A stretch of DNA of 64,000 nt from Hericium rajendrae. Its lineage: Eukaryota > Basidiomycota > Agaricomycetes > Russulales > Hericiaceae. The stretch is from positions 186,001 to 250,000 of the forward strand of contig CM065889.1 in NCBI GenBank assembly GCA_033439255.1. The letters are read 5' to 3'. A model generated the notes under the pieces. That model did not search any database. It had not been told where the DNA came from and worked only from the letters and a program-made list of their open reading frames with translations. Made by a program: the position numbers and the translations under genes. Below, piece after piece: positions 11,661 through 24,016 of the stretch. How positions within the stretch are numbered: the stretch's first letter is position 1; each line of letters opens with the position of its first letter.

Positions 11661-12040
11661 GTCCGTACTTATTCTTGCTGTTGCCTCTTATTCCGCTTGA
11701 GAGAAAAATACAGTTCATACGTCACAACAATGCACCATGACCGATGATGACCACAGATGAGTTGAATGTGCATCCGCCAGGTTCCATAAGTCTGACAGAG
11801 GGTCGAGCGACCAGTGGCTTTAGATATGTGATGGACTTGGAACAGAACCCGTCAAAAAGAGGCGGAAGCGGCTAAGGAGCCGCATCTTTCCGTCGGGATT
11901 CAGTGACACCTGCGAAATGTCGCATGTCGCCGCCTCCTTCCAACGCAGTGGACCGCTACTCATCAGAAGAGAGTCATTGATCAGGCCTTTATAGATGGAG
12001 GATGCTACACAAACGATGCGACGAAGGCAGAATAAAAGGT
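11661..12040. other. Intergenic, nothing recognised
   Basis: This lies between the RdRP remnant and the 3' end of the minus-strand gene at 12041-12495. No motif or repeat is seen. Confidence 0.4.
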
Positions 12041-12495
12041 CTATGGAAAGAGGCGCTCCTCGACAGTATCCTCGCCCTTCTCCGACCTCTCCAGATCGGC
12101 CAGCAGCTCCCGCCGCAACCACCCCTCGCTCACCGTCGGGAAACTACCCGGTCCTCCTTCAGCAGATGCAGAACGGCGACGACCCAGTTCTGGCAGTCCC
12201 AGTTGGAATCGTTACGGATGACCTCGATGGTGCCAATCCTCCGGGCTAGCCACTCCAGGCCGTCTGAGGTGACCCAGCCGACGTGGCAACCGCCGCGCAA
12301 GTCGGCGGATCGCTCGAAATCCGTGGTGTCCTCCACGACGTACGTGAAGGTGTCGGAGTTGCCCCTCAATTCGAAAACTCTTCCGACGAGCCGCGAGTGG
12401 AGGGCAACAAGGGACCAGTGTTCGGTCCGTCGGCGGTGGCCCACCAACTTGTATTGTGCCACGATCAGCGGAATTAGAGATTGCTTCTGGGGCAT
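12041..12495 (-). CDS. Conserved-looking fungal hypothetical protein
   Basis: A small protein starting MPQKQSLIPLIVAQYK at 12495, continuing EHWSLVALHSRLVGRVFELR, TYVVEDTTDFERS, GGCHVGWV and DCQNWVVAVLHLL. A one-base shift near the RVVSR segment is needed to reach a good-looking helical C-terminus (WLRRELLADLERSEKGED) ending at a stop at 12041. The layout (His-Trp near the start, a Cys-Gln-x-Trp later) recalls small basidiomycete proteins of the DUF6914 kind, but I am not certain of the family. Without the shift the protein would stop near 12130. Neighbours give no clue to function. Confidence 0.55.
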
Positions 12496-14038
12496 GGCTG
12501 GGCGGAGAGTGTATTTGGTAAGGAGGAGAGAACCGTCGACAGGTAGTACTCACTGCACTGTCACAGATAATCTTGATGCGAGTAGGTAGGGCTGACAACT
12601 GCAACAACTTGCAAGTGATGATGCGCAATGGCGAACATGGCGCAGTTCGGTCGTCCTTAAATGTAGGACAGCTCGATAGTATGGCAGGACTTTTCCCTGT
12701 CCTGAGTCGTGCATAGTGAGGTTAAGTGGTGCTCAGAAGAACCAAACACGTACCTAATTCACGTCCAAGATCTGCTGGATGATCCGCACGAAGACAAGGT
12801 GTCTCGCTCCGCGCCCCACCGACAGCGCTAATATCTGAAGCGAATAACCTTATGACGAATCCTTCTGCTCCAGAAGGTAATGAGTGTGATCTTGGCGGCC
12901 ATGCAATCTCCGGGTACATGAGGATAAAGTGGGCCGCAGAGAACATTAATTTAGGTTGATCCGTCGATATCTGGCCGTTCCTCCGATGCAGATAGAAATT
13001 CGGGTACCTGTTGCTGATTGCTGGGTAACGTTAGTATTCCTGCTCAAGTAGCCTTTTTTCCAGGATTGTCACCGACCACGCTCGCAAGATGCCGTAGATG
13101 ACAATCGTCCCTCGCCACGATATATAGTACTAAGTAAAGGACCCTACGAATGAAAGCGTTCCGAGTCGGTCGAGCCCAGCACCACCAGAGAGATGATCTT
13201 CCTTCAGTGGCAAGTCAACGTTATTCCAGCTGCCACCGAGACTTTTGGGGCGACTTCCGAATGAACAGAGTGATGAAGAGGCATGGACTCAACCATCTCT
13301 GGAAAATGGACGGGTGATAGCAAAGCAGCGTGTGTCAAGCACGAGCACTTATCGCCGGATCCACAAGGCGGCCGCCGCCACTGTGTGAATTCTGAGTGCC
13401 AGTTGGCGGGGATGGTAGGATCTACAGGGGGGGAGGGAACGGCTGGCACCGATGAGGAACTGTGATGATTAGAAAGACTGCCCTTGTTTCATTCAGATAG
13501 CTGCACTGTCTGTCTGTTAAGCTAAGTATCAGACAAGAGAAATCAGGTGTCAAATGATCAACTCAGGTCCCTGGTCCTGCACCGTTCCGCATGGCCGCAC
13601 GACTAGAGATTTATTCGTCTTGTATAATTTTAGATCCCTGATTTCTGTCAGATTCTAATGTATACGCTAGACGCAGCATAGTTATAGCCAAGAGCGCTGA
13701 AGAAATTGCTTCATGAGCTTGTCAATGCGCCAGGTCGGAGATGAAACAATGAAAAGCCTCTCGGAAGACTAGCGCTTGATGACGAGACCAAAGTTTCCAA
13801 AATCAATCAAAAGTGACGCTGGAAAGTTCGCAAAAGATAAACATATGCAATAGGCCTTAGACGACAAAGAGCGAAGCTCGAAAGACGAATTGACCGTACA
13901 ACGAGGAGATGACAGCGATGAAAGGAACCCGATAAGGGAGGAACCAGTCTATACGCGCAAACAACCGAGCCCGACATCTCCATTCAATCATCCCAACGTC
14001 CAATGCCTCCGAGCTGGGCGTCTTCAGTATAGTCCACG
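12496..14038. other. Intergenic 1.5 kb, nothing recognised
   Basis: No convincing coding frame, repeat or structured element was found. The right part is the promoter region of the YMR1-like gene. A poly-G run lies at about 13428-13434. Confidence 0.5.
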
Positions 14039-17000
14039 ATGGATGCTATACGGGTCTCGAAGGTACGCCAGCATCCTTGGAAGCTACCAAGACACTAAGA
14101 ATTGGGCAGGTGTCCGGCGTTCTTTGTGGTAAATCCAGCAAGACCCATGCCGGCACCCTCCACCTTACCGCCCACCATCTCATTTTCTCTCACAACGACA
14201 ATGTAGAACCGGAGATGTGGGCAAGTGTCTTATTGACGATGCCGATGCTGTCATGCTGAATAATATGCTGTGGTCATGGAACAGGTACCATATCCCTTGA
14301 TAGCTCTTGTGACACGCCTGCCGCAAACCTTGAGCGGCCAATGTCCCATCACCTTCCGATGTCGGACGTTCGAAACATTCTCCCTTTCAGTTGAGAAAGA
14401 CAGTGATGCAGGGGATGTATTTGAAAGCATAAAAGAGTTGACTGTTGCCAGTGCGTCTCCATTTGACTATATTGCTCGCTCGCGGCGCTCAGGATTGTCT
14501 TACAGTGTCCGTCTTCCAACTCTACGCATTTTTTTACACCCCGAAACCCCCACTCACTTCTGACAATGGTTGGTCGCTGTACTCTCCTCGAGAAGAATTT
14601 GGCCGCATGGGTGTTGGTACTCGTTCAAAAGCGTGGCGATTTACCGACATCAATAAAGACTACTCCGTACGTCTCAAGCTCTCCTTTCTTCAAGATTACC
14701 CATCTTTAATAACCGTTATTTTCATGTAGTTTTGCTCCTCTTATCCGGCTCGTATGGTCGTGCCCACCCGAATAAGTGACACAACCTTGCAGTATGCGGT
14801 CAAGTACAGGAGCAAAGGCAGAATACCAGCTTTGACTTATCTACACTGGGCTAACTATGTAGGTCTACATGTCGTCATCATCTTCTTTAACGATCTCAAC
14901 AATTCATTAGGGCAGCATCACAAGATCCAGCCAGCCGATGGTCGGATTGACGAATGCACGGTCAATACAGGATGAAAAGCTAGTGGAAGCCATTTTCCAG
15001 TCGCACTACTCGCCTGACTCGCGCGCGTCTACTGCACCCATATTTGGCGCTACTGCGACCAACATGATCGTTGACGCGCGGCCCACCACGAACGCCGTCG
15101 CTAACACTGCCAAAGGTGCCGGCACGGAAAACATGGACCACTACAAGGACTGCAAGAAAGCGTACCTCGGCATCGACCACATCCATACGATGCGCGAGTC
15201 CCTGGCGAAGGTGGTAGAGGCGCTGCAGGAGAGCGAGGTCCTCACTGCTACCGTCACACGCGATATACCCGGTACCGGCGCGACGGCCCTGCCTGTAGAT
15301 AGGCAGGCCCTTCGACGGTCAGGCTGGCTCCGCCACATTTCCGCAATCCTTGAAGGGACGCTCGTGATCGTTCGCAATGTTCACATTAATTCCTCACATG
15401 TCCTTATCCACTGTTCGGACGGATGGGATCGTACGTCGCAACTCTCCTCAATATCACAGCTCTGCTTGGATCCATTCTATCGCACGATACGCGGTTTCGA
15501 GATCCTCATCGAAAAGGATTGGGTTAGCTTTGGGCACAAGTTCTTGGATCGATGTGGGCATCTCTCGTCAGAGAAGTTCTTTGTCGCGCCTGTCGAGAGC
15601 TCCGGCTCTGGCGGTGGCGCAGAAGCAGCTCAAGCGTTCTTCGCATCCGTGCAGAACCGCTTTGCCTCAAATCACCATATCAAGGAGACGAGCCCCGTCT
15701 TCCACCAATTTCTCGAAGCTGTGCGCAATATCCAACGACAGTTCCCCGAGCGCTTCGAATTCAACGAGCACTTCCTCCGACAACTACACTATCACCTCTA
15801 CTCCTGTCAATTTGGTACATTCTTATTCAACACCGAGCAAGAGCGCAGGACTGGGGACCCAGCACCTTGTAACCGGACGGTGTCTGTCTGGGATTACCTT
15901 AATTCAGAACCTCGACGATCCGAATTCTTGAATCCCTCTTACCAGCCTGAGCTCGATGATCCGACCAGCAGGTTGCCAAAGGCGGATCAGGGAGTACTCA
16001 TCCCCAATCCGAGGACGTCCGTTTCTGGAATGAGCTCTACGGGAGAGGAGACGAGGAGATGAATGGCCGCTCCGTTACAGCATCGATCCAGCCAGCCATG
16101 GAAGTTCTCGCGCCTGTGGAAATTGCCAGTGACGATCCTGCATTGCTCAGGTCTGCGACACCCACTTCAATCCACCCACCCCCGTCCCCTGCCATCTCTC
16201 CACCTCCTGCCATATCTCTGACGACGTCTGCATCTGCGACTGCACCGACATCGACCTCTGCATCCAGCATTGCGTCAGTCACCGAACTCGCAGCTCGCGA
16301 AAGAAGCCCATCCCCGTATCTGCAGCCTTTTTCCAGCTCACCAGGACCCTCATATCGTCCCCGTCAACCGCCTCCACGGCCATCTCCTCAGGACTTCTTC
16401 GCCAGCACCAGTGGCGTGAAGTCCATCTGGGGCCGGCTCTCCTCCGGCGCAACCACTGCGTTCTCGTCTGTACAGGACGCGTATGGCGGGCTCGCGAAGG
16501 ACTTCCGCGTAATGAGCGTTGCCCCGCCCGCGTCGTCCCCGTCGGACTTATCGGAGAAGGACGGCGGGGAGTTGCGCAGCCGGGAGGAGCTCGCGGCCTG
16601 GGGTGCAGCGGACGGCGCAGCGCAATCCACGCGTCAGGCCGGCCTGAACACGGCAGGGCTGTCGACGCACACGAACCCATGGGCGACACATAGCTCGCCT
16701 GCGGTGCCGTCGATTGCGGTGGACAATCCGTGGAGCACTGCGCGCTCACCATCGAACGCGTCCGCACCGCGCGCGGACGCGAATCCGCTCGGTGACCTGT
16801 TCGGGTCGCCGGCTTGGGAAGCGACGTCGACGCTCGATCCGGCGCTCGCGCATCCTGCACCGCGGCGGGCGCAGACGTACAGCGCTGCAGGGAAGCCATT
16901 TGACACGGCGATGTCACCGAGCGCGACGTCGGCGCGGCCGAAAGACCAGCCGCCGCCCAAGCCGCCTTCAGCCCTCGCCTTCGCCCTCGCCTTCCGGCGG

Positions 17001-17046
17001 TCAGCAGGGCGCAACTGATCCTCTTGGCGTCAGCCTTCTGTCGTAA
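14039..17046 (+). CDS. YMR1: Myotubularin-type phosphoinositide 3-phosphatase
   Basis: Lipid phosphatase that removes the 3-phosphate from PI3P (and PI(3,5)P2) on endosomal and vacuolar membranes. Exon 1 encodes MDAIRVSK (14039-14062), followed by a PH-GRAM region (GTLHLTAHHLIFSHND; VPYPLIALVTRLPQTL). The catalytic domain has WRFTDINKDY, RIPALTYLHWANY, QPMVGLTNARS and the active-site loop HCSDGWDR (the C-x5-R motif) near 15412-15435. A long Ser/Pro-rich tail follows with repeated NPW motifs. Relative to the family there is one missing base near 16011, just before DVRFWNELYG, and one extra base near 16967, before the final LGVSLLS. As given, the protein would stop at 16062, yet the tail beyond stays open for about 950 bp with sensible composition, so sequence error is likely. 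One intron appears to use a GC donor near 14221. Confidence 0.92.
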
Positions 17047-17435
17047 ACGCGCAGGACTTGGTCAACGCGTGGGTAGATGGATTGGGGGCTGGTACGGATT
17101 AAGGCGATTTTTTGACACGTAGTATACCAGGTGCATGCCGTACTGTTACTGTAAGCGGTGTAACATACGCAGGATAGATGCGAATTTCGGGGACGTGTAT
17201 TATGACTGCATTGAACACGCAACTTCCTGCAGGTCTTCGCTGCTCTGTTCGGGTGTCGGACGAGGTACGTCGGCGGGATATGATTGGGAGATGGCGTGAT
17301 ATGTTGCTGACTAAGCATTCGATGTCTGTCTATCGAGCGAGCCTGCAAAATACTTAAGCTCTTCCTCCCTTCCTTCGCCAACATCATCCCCTCGTCTCCT
17401 CCCATCCCCCGCACCCCCCATCTTTTGTCTTTGCA

Positions 17436-18961
17436 ATGCCTGCCAACGGTTCCGCTCGTCCCGCCCTTCCGCCTGGCCACTTCCTCTTCACGTCCGAGTC
17501 GGTCGGTGAGGGTCACCCCGGTCAGTAGTTGAGACGCGTTGTCGCTGCATTCGGTGCATAGAATGCTCATTTCTCTCCAGATAAGATCTGTGACCAGGTC
17601 TCTGATGCCATTGTGAGTGCTTAGAATGTCTGCGCTGCAAACGAACAGGGCAGGGATCCTCATGCCCGTTTGCGTGCTGCGCAGCTCGACGCCTGCCTTG
17701 AGCAGGACCCCTCCTCCAAGGTCGCTTGCGAGACGGCCACCAAGACCGGCATGATCATGGTCTTCGGCGAGATCACGACCAAGGCGCATCTGGACTACCA
17801 GAAAATTATCCGTAACGCCATCAAGGACATCGGCTACGACGACTCGTCCAAGGGCTTCGACTATAAGACCTGCAACATCCTCGTCGCCATTGAGCAACAG
17901 TCGCCCGACATTGCCCAGGGCCTCGATCACGGCTCGCTTGAGGAGCACGGTGCTGGTGACCAGGGTATCATGTTCGGCTATGCGACGGACGAGACGGAGG
18001 AGCTCATGCCGCTGACCATCATGCTCGCACACAAGCTGAATGCGGCGATGGCCGTAGCGCGCCGGACGGGCGCCCTTCCGTGGCTCCGTCCCGACTCGAA
18101 GACCCAGGTCACCATCGAGTACAAAAAGGACGATGGTGCTACCATCCCCCTCCGCGTCGACACCGTCGTTATCTCTACGCAGCATGCCGAGGAGATCTCC
18201 ACAGAGGACCTCCGCAAGGAGCTCCTTGAGAAGATTGTCAAGAAGGTCATCCCTGCCAACCTCCTCGATGACAGAACTGTATACCACGTGGGTATATCCT
18301 ACCGCTTTATGCTTTCGCTTTACTCATCCTTCCCGCAGATTCAACCCTCAGGACGTTTCGTTATCGGTGGTCCCCAGGGTGACGCTGGTCTGACTGGCCG
18401 CAAGATCATCGTCGACACGTACGGTGGTTGGGGTGCCCACGGTGGAGGTGCCTTCTCCGGCAAGGACTTCTCCAAGGTCGACCGCTCTGCGGCCTACACT
18501 GCACGCTGGATTGGTCAGTAGTTGCTTCTATCTCGTGAGAACCCTAATCTCATTCCCACTCAGCCAAGTCCCTTGTCGCGGCCGGCCTTGCGCGCCGCGT
18601 GCTCGTGCAGCTCTCGTACGCCATTGGTGTCGCTGAGCCTCTATCGATCTATGTCGACACGTATGGCACCGGCAAGAAGAGCGACGAGGAGCTTGTTGAG
18701 ATTATCCGCAAGAACTGGGATCTCCGTCCTGGTGTCATCGGTGCGTCTGGTTTGGCCACATGTTGATATCGGTGTCTGATCGTGATGATTGCCCTTAGTC
18801 AAGGAAGCTCGATCTGCAAAAACCCATTTACCGCAAGACTGCGGCTTACGGCCACTTCGGTATGCCAGGCTTGTTGCTGCATTTATGTCATTTCTTCTCA
18901 TGGCATTTCTTTAGGCAACCCTGCGTACAACTGGGAGAAGCCCAAGAAGCTCATTCTCTAG
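17436..18961 (+). CDS. SAM2: S-adenosylmethionine synthetase
   Basis: Makes S-adenosylmethionine from methionine and ATP. Seven exons: 17436-17520, 17581-17612, 17685-18288, 18340-18513, 18564-18740, 18799-18859, 18915-18961. Visible signatures: the N-terminal [17 protein letters not shown], the central [12 protein letters not shown] (ATP-binding hexapeptide region), and the glycine-rich GGGAFSGKD motif, followed by [22 protein letters not shown]. Length is about 394 residues, typical. In exon 6 one extra base near 18808 breaks the expected [21 protein letters not shown], although the remainder reads perfectly one frame over. In an essential gene this conserved, that most likely marks a consensus error. 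It lies between YMR1 and ADE4, all on the plus strand. Confidence 0.96.
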
Positions 18962-19595
18962 ATATATCAGCTCGTTACGAGACTGTTCAACACTATGCTT
19001 CAACTGCACGCATTGGAAGTTCATCCTTCCCATTATCTTTATTAGCTTTCCCGTCACCCTTACACATTACCACCTAGCAACTACATAGTAGAGCTGCCCC
19101 TGATGTACCCCGCGCGCGCACTGACATCCTTCACGCCCCTCATGACACTCATTGATTCCCTTCCTGCACCTAATTGTTTTGGTAGTTTGGTTGTCGTAGT
19201 CGCATCTATCCTGTATAGCGTACTGATTTGGAATCGAAGGCGCGCTCAACCGCGCTATATTCCATGTTTCATGCGAACAAGTTGCCAGTTTTCGCGAACA
19301 AACATGGCCGCGATTGACTGGTTACGCTGTGCCTTTCGGTCCGCCGACTTGTCACCAGTTTGTCTCCGGTGGCTTGCAATTGGTCGGAGATCCGTCCAAG
19401 ATTCGATAAGATGTCCGTTCCGTTCCGGGGTAAAAAAAATTTGAGCAAATGTCTCCTTTACGAAAACAACCTTCCAGCTCCATCCCAACGCACGTTTGTG
19501 CACCCTAGAAGGGCTTTTGTCCACGCTAAAAGGCGACTTTGCGGTCGCTCGCCTTGTAAAACTCGTCTGTATCTATAGTCGATCATTTATTGGCC
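18962..19595. other. SAM2-ADE4 intergenic region
   Basis: This 634-bp gap holds the SAM2 3' UTR and the ADE4 promoter and 5' leader. No gene or repeat was seen. Confidence 0.5.
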
Positions 19596-21571
19596 AGTGA
19601 GTGTCAATCCCGTTCCGATGTTGCTCGGCTGGACGCTGACAAGCCCAGTGTGTGGAATTTTAGGTCTGCTTTTGCATGACGCGAGCGTGGACGCTGCGCA
19701 AGGAAATCTGTGAGGGCCTTTCGTTGCTGCAGCATCGCGGGCAGGATGCGTGCGGGATCGTCACCTGCGGTCCGAAGGGGCGCTTCTACCAGTGCAAGGC
19801 GAACGGCATGGTCCGCGATGTGTTCGATGCGAATGCAGTGTCTCGCCTGATTGGCGGCATGGGTATTGGCCATGGTGAGCTGTGTGTGGGTCTTGTGCAG
19901 CAAGATGTTCGCTCATATGTTATGATCGTAGTGCGGTATCCGACGGCGGGCAGTTCTAACCACGCGGAAGCGCAGCCATTCTACGTTAACTCTCCATATG
20001 GTATCGTATTCGCTCATGTACGTCCAGACACCCGCTTCTATACTTCTTCACTAACCGCAGACCCGTGTAGAATGGAAACCTCATTAACACGGCGTCGCTG
20101 CTGCACTTCATGGACGCGGACGCGCACCGGCACATCAACACGTCCTCCGACTCGGAGGTCCTCCTCAACATCTTCGCGAACAACCTCCAGAAGACGGGCA
20201 AGTTCCGCATCAACGAGGAGGACATCTTCACCGCCATCGAGGGCGTCATGGCGCAGTGCCGCGGCGCGTACGCCTGCGTCGCGATGCTCGCGGGCTTCGG
20301 CATCATCGCGTTCCGCGACCCGAACGGCATCCGCCCCGTCGGCATGGCGTCGCGCAAGACGCCGACGGGCAAGGACTGGCTCTTCGCGAGCGAGAGCGTC
20401 GTCGCGGTCGCCAGCGGATTCGGCGACTGGGAGGATGTGAAGCCGGGTGCGTGCAGTCTTCGCATTCTCAGGGGCGTAGGACTGACCGGACGCAGGCGAG
20501 GCTGTCATCATCACGCGCACGTCCGTCTCGCGCCGCCAGGTTGCGCCGTCCGCCACGTTCGCCCCGGACATCTTCGAGTACGTTTATTTTGCGCGGCCGG
20601 ACTCCGTCCTGGATGGCATCAGCGTATACCGGAGCCGCATGGCGATGGGTGACGCGCTCGCCGACGAGGTGCAGCGCGTGCTGGCAGAGAAAAATTTGTC
20701 CGTGGACGTCGTGATCCCCGTGCCGGACACGTCGCGGGTCGCGGCGCTGAATCTCGCGCAGAAGCTGAACCTCCCCTACCGAGAGGGGTTCATCAAGAAC
20801 CGCTATGTCGGGCGGACGTTCATCATGCCTGGGACAGCAGATGAGGTGCGTACCCGCGGTTTGGGAAGTGTGCTTTGTCTGAGCGTCTTGCAGGACAAAG
20901 AACGTCAGACGGAAGCTGAACGCGATGGCGCTTGAGTTCATTGGGAAGAATGTTTTGCTTGTTGATGGTTCGTTGTTCTTCAACTAACTTAATTTCATGT
21001 CGCTGAAAACGAAGCGCAGATTCTATCGTGCGGGGCACGACATCGAAAGAGATCATCCAGATGGCAAAAGACGTTGGCGCGAAGAAGGTCATCGTCGCAA
21101 GTTGCGCACCGCCCATTCGGTAGTTGTCCATTCGTCCTTGTTCCATGTCGCCAGCTGACAGACTCGACCAGTTATCCCAACGTCTACGGCATCGACATGC
21201 CCTCGCGCTCAGAGCTCGTCGCATACGGCCGCACCACCGATGAAGTCGCCAGCGCCATCGGCGCAGACCTCGTCATATTCCAGACGCTGGCTGACCTCAC
21301 CGCGTCCGTGCGCCAGCTGAACCCGTCGATATCGCAGTTCGACTGCTCCGTCTTCACGGGCGAGTACGTCACCGGCGGCGTCGACGAGGCGTACTTCAGC
21401 CGCCTCGAGGCGCTGCGCGCAGACAACGTGAAGGGCGAGGCGCTGATCGAGAACTTGGGCCCGCTCGCGGGCAAGGGTGGCGGTGGGGCGCGCCGCTCGG
21501 ACGCGACCAACATGCATTCGCAAGTCACGGGGAACGGGGGGCTGATGAATGTGCATCGGACGATACCATAG
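19596..21571 (+). CDS. ADE4: Amidophosphoribosyltransferase (glutamine PRPP amidotransferase)
   Basis: First committed enzyme of purine synthesis: PRPP plus glutamine to phosphoribosylamine. The start codon appears to be split by a 52-bp intron (A at 19596, donor gtgagtg at 19597, acceptor cag at 19648, then TG), giving Met-Cys-Gly-Ile-Leu-Gly, where Cys2 is the N-terminal nucleophile after Met removal. The Ntn-hydrolase domain follows ([59 protein letters not shown]). The phosphoribosyltransferase domain has [26 protein letters not shown] and the PRPP loop [14 protein letters not shown], then YGIDMPS. Two extra single bases, near 19701 and 20834, are needed to explain frame breaks in otherwise perfect family sequence. 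Introns are 50-60 bp. Confidence 0.95.
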
Positions 21572-22083
21572 GGTTGCATAATACGTGGCAGACGAAGGAA
21601 AGCAGCTAACCCGACATGCAGTGTATGCTTCATTAGACGATCTTGCACGGCAGTTCTTGCATCATAGACTTTCCATGTGCGCTGCGCTGCGCTGGATGGA
21701 CAAAAATGGACCATCGGATTGCTGGTTGAATTCCCATGGGGTGATATCTTGATTCGGTCTTCGTGCATATACTTACTCACAGACTGGAGACCTGAAGGCT
21801 CTGCATGCTTCTCGCAGCTCATACTGATGTTCCACAGCGATGTCCAACTCACCATACCTAGTCGTATCCATGGTTCGCGCCAATAGGATTGCTACTCTCG
21901 CGCCTGGCTTTCATCTATGCTTTGATCGACAGCTGGAGTCCGGCTGATTGGATGGCGTCCTATTGAATCCCGACAGGTCGAGCATCTCACGAATTCATAG
22001 TCAATACTGGTCCTCGTTCTGCATATCAGGAGCTGCTGCCGTGGCCATCCTCCTTGCACAGTAGCCTTTCCCCCTTCTCGGTT
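21572..22083. other. Intergenic, nothing recognised
   Basis: About 510 bp between ADE4 and the membrane-protein gene. No feature beyond presumed UTR and promoter. Confidence 0.4.
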
Positions 22084-23504
22084 ATGTTACAGGTCGCGGT
22101 CAGCAATGGGGTTAACGACAAGCCAGCTAATGCCTTGCTTCCGCTGGACAAGAGTGGCATTATCTCGATCACCATGGAGGCAATATTGTATGGTAGGCAA
22201 TCTTGAATCATTGTGTCACGTAAATCCATGAGATTAACTTAGTTCCTCGTCAACAGGGTTTTCTCTGTTCATGTACGGTTTCACGTTATGGGTGCTTCTT
22301 CGCCACAAAGCGACTGGAAGAATCAACTGGCCTATGGTGGCTGTCGCCACTGCTCTCTTTTCGTTCAGTACGATGGTATGCCTGTATCTCGTCACAGAGA
22401 GGATAACATTGACAACGCTGGATATCCAGCACATTGCTTCCGACATACACCGCATCATTCAAGGGTTAATCGATCACAGAGATACCCCAGGAGGTCCCAC
22501 CGCTTGGTTCGAGGATGTTTCGACATTCACTTTCGTGTTCAAATCTGCCGTCTATACGTTTCCAGACGTTAACAGGCGACGGTGTTGTGGTGAGCTCGAA
22601 ACCCGCATCACGCGGTTTTCCGCTATATCTCATATCTCTGGCGTAGGTCTATCGTGCTTACATGGTTTGGCGTTCCCTGTGGGTCGTCCTATACGGCGGG
22701 ATCATGCTTTGCGGTGTTGCAGGTAAATTTCTTCGTGTCAGGAAAAGCAAGCGGGCCTGACTTATTGATTTTCTGCGAAGTTACTGCAGTAGGCAGCGTT
22801 TATGCCTGTTCACAGGCCAGTCCCACACAATCTGCGATTTTCCTCAATCAAACTGGCCGCTGGATCACATCGTTCTACGCGGCTACTCTCGCGGCCAATT
22901 TCTCATGCACGTGTGAGTTTCAAAATAGATATCCTCGTCTTTCGTTGATGAGATACGTCTTAAAGCCGCCGTGCTGTACTGATATCTTCTATTCTTACTC
23001 AATAGTTCTATTAGCCTTCCGGATATGGGTCGTAAACTCTCGAGTGCAACATTACTCCACGAAGAGTCTCATGCCCGTCCTGATCATCATCATCGATGCC
23101 GGCGCGTTGTACTCTGTCACGCAATTTACGACCCTCGTCTCCTTTGCATGCCACTCAAACGGGCAGTACATTGTCGTCGACATGGTACGCAAGCGCCCCT
23201 CACCATGTGCACGTCTCGTGTGCTGATTTGAGGGCGCCTTTTTGCTCAGGTTATGCCCATTATATCTATTGCATTTTACATGGTGATCATCCGTGTCGGA
23301 CTGGCGAAGGGCATAAATCCGACAACGGTCGCAGAGGACGTCACAACTCTCCGTGCGGCGCCTCTGGGAACATGTTATCGGGAGGAGGGCATCGCCATGC
23401 GCCCGATGGAGGTGAGGATCACGCAGTTCGTCGACAAGGATGATGGCCTGCAGCAATCAGGCCAAAGAAGCCGTTCGCCTGATACGACTTCTGGAAAGGT
23501 TTAA
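22084..23504 (+). CDS. Multipass membrane protein, unknown function
   Basis: Starts MLQVAVSNGVNDKPANALLP at 22084. A first intron after ...MEAILY (about 22191-22256) joins to GFSLFMYGFTLWVLL. Hydrophobic segments follow near 22270-22310, 22335-22395 (MVAVATALFSFSTMVCLYLV), 22640-22730 (VWRSLWVVLYGGIMLCGVAG), about 22860-22910, 23005-23030 (IVLLAFRIWVV), 23070-23110 (LMPVLIIIIDAGALYSV) and 23250-23290, for roughly six or seven TM helices, then a hydrophilic C-tail ending at 23504. This layout is that of the large basidiomycete-specific multipass (7TM-like) families; I cannot name the receptor class or ligand. Several short introns are present and exact joins in the middle are uncertain. Confidence 0.7.
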
Positions 23505-24016
23505 TTGGCGGGAGTATGACTGGCATATGCGTGATCCAGACGAATCTTGACAGACAGGCGTGTTATTTGTATTATACTGTCCCCATTGAGTTGGAGAATA
23601 TGGGTCATCAAATCAGTACTTGAAGTGGGTGTTTTGACATACAAGTACAGCAGGATCCACGGAGCGCAGTCTTGTCAAACTCTCACAGCCATCAAGTACA
23701 TGATTGGATGGCTCGATGCGTGCATCTGGTTTCACAGGGCGGCGGGTGGCCCACAGCTCAACAAGCGGAAGCTTCGTGCGTATCTTCCTAGGTCAATCTC
23801 CCATTATATCATGGAATTGCGGCAAGTCCATATTGTTGTTTATCTACAAGTTCCATGTTGAATTCCCTCAGCCCGTGACCAGCGTATCCGGTTTCTCGAC
23901 GTCGAAAAGATATCCCGTCTCCGCGGTCAAACTAGGGCCATTCAAGGCATGGTAAACAAATCGATATAAACGCGACGTATGCGACGTCACTAGCAAACAT
24001 GTATGCATACAGGTCT
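23505..24016. other. Intergenic, nothing recognised
   Basis: Short frames only. It separates the convergent 3' ends of the membrane-protein gene (+) and 2OG oxygenase copy B (-). Confidence 0.4.

Noticed and set aside
16279-16917. A 212-codon minus-strand frame
   Set aside because: Antisense to the Ser/Pro-rich tail of the YMR1-like protein; low-complexity composition and no motif.
17001-18287. A 428-codon open frame on the minus strand
   Set aside because: It lies antisense to the SAM synthetase exons and YMR1 3' end; GC-rich third positions of the real gene keep the opposite frame open. No family resemblance.
19986-20983. Several long minus-strand frames opposite ADE4
   Set aside because: Shadows of the GC-rich ADE4 coding sequence on the plus strand, whose domains are unmistakable.
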